Positions 8,355 to 8,465 of a stretch of 8,465 bases of DNA are shown piece after piece. Location of the stretch: NCBI GenBank assembly GCA_021107375.1, contig JAIOSY010000276.1, positions 1-8,465 on the forward strand, in the 5' to 3' direction. Position 1 is the first letter of the stretch, and the number at the start of each line of letters is the position of its first letter. The position numbers were made by a program, and so were the translations under genes. The notes under the pieces are model-generated. The model made no database searches and had not been told where the DNA came from. It was given only the letters and a program-made list of their open reading frames with translations. This DNA is from Sulfurimonas sp. GTDB lineage: Bacteria; Campylobacterota; Campylobacteria; Campylobacterales; Sulfurimonadaceae.

Positions 8355-8360
8355 AATATA
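8355..8360 (-). promoter_or_regulatory. Possible -10 box of the NIT-HD-GYP/che operon
   Basis: On the minus strand this reads TATATT within TAGATATATTTTAT, about 62 bp before the preferred GTG start. There is no convincing -35: the 17-bp position reads TGAATA and overlaps the direct repeat at 8376-8395. A closer TATAGT at 8307-8312 is rejected because transcription from it would start after the ribosome site. Confidence 0.3.
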
Positions 8361-8375
8361 TCTACCCCTAATTTT

Positions 8376-8395
8376 ACTATTCATGACTATTTATA
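8376..8395. repeat. 10-bp-phased direct repeat upstream of the operon
   Basis: ACTATTCATG (8376-8385) is followed at once by ACTATTTATA (8386-8395), 8 of 10 bases identical and one helical turn apart. The second half also forms an imperfect palindrome, ACTAT-TT-ATAGT (8386-8397). It lies where an activator would bind relative to the possible -10 box at 8355-8360. Tandem sites of this phasing are typical of OmpR-type regulators, but no regulator can be named. Confidence 0.35.
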
Positions 8396-8442
8396 GTGGC
8401 TAAATGGGTACAAATTCTAAAACTTATCACTTATATATTCAA

Positions 8443-8460
8443 AACGATATATAAATCGTT
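8443..8460. repeat. Inverted repeat AACGAT-N6-ATCGTT
   Basis: Perfect 6-bp arms, AACGAT (8443-8448) and ATCGTT (8455-8460), around the AT-only centre ATATAA. It could be an operator for a dimeric repressor, for this operon or for a gene beyond the window edge. It is too short and far from any T-run to be a good terminator. Confidence 0.35.
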
Positions 8461-8465
8461 GATGA

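Larger units (their letters stand above)
8293..8465. other. Upstream region of the sensory operon
   Basis: No complete gene is seen. The region should hold the operon promoter (minus strand) and two repeat structures, listed separately. One minus-strand frame entering from the window edge reads HQRFIYRFEYISDKF and stops at 8417; it could be the C-terminus of a preceding gene. One plus-strand frame is open from a GTG at 8396 to the edge (AKWVQILKLITYIFK...), without a ribosome site. Neither can be judged without flanking sequence. Confidence 0.35.

Overview
The window is AT-rich with a low-GC codon bias. It most resembles a free-living member of the Campylobacterota (Sulfurimonas/Arcobacter-like). 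The clues are a diverged HolA, a DUF4405 membrane protein of the type common in that phylum, a CheB with no receiver domain, and promoters with a clear TATAAT box but no good -35. The genus is an inference.

Left part (1-2434): the 3' portion of holA (DNA polymerase III delta subunit) runs rightward and is cut by the window edge. It faces, 17 bp away, a leftward pair: a small three-helix DUF4405 protein and ilvC (class I ketol-acid reductoisomerase of branched-chain amino-acid synthesis). A hairpin lies between these two genes.

Middle (2435-3334): a compact divergent promoter region, with two TATAAT boxes on opposite strands 21 bp apart, serves ilvC (left) and an unrecognised 206-aa cytoplasmic protein with a very acidic tail (right). 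A 175-bp gap follows. It holds out-of-frame, coding-like scraps and a plus-strand promoter-like box pointing into the 3' end of cheR.

Right part (3335-8292): four leftward genes form one tightly packed operon, read in the order HD-GYP phosphodiesterase, chemoreceptor, cheB, cheR. The stop and start codons overlap at every junction (4, 20 and 1 bp). The first protein pairs a NIT-type (nitrate/nitrite sensing-like) periplasmic region with an intact HD-GYP domain, so it should hydrolyse cyclic-di-GMP. The second is a Cache-type chemoreceptor. CheB and CheR are its adaptation enzymes (demethylation/deamidation and methylation). No CheA, CheW or CheY is present, so the receptor must signal through kinase arrays encoded elsewhere. 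The natural reading is a sensory island that couples a chemotaxis input with its adaptation enzymes to local control of cyclic-di-GMP. The 170-bp region upstream of the operon carries a 10-bp-phased direct repeat and an inverted repeat that could be operator sites.

No tRNA, rRNA, CRISPR array, insertion sequence or phage gene was seen.
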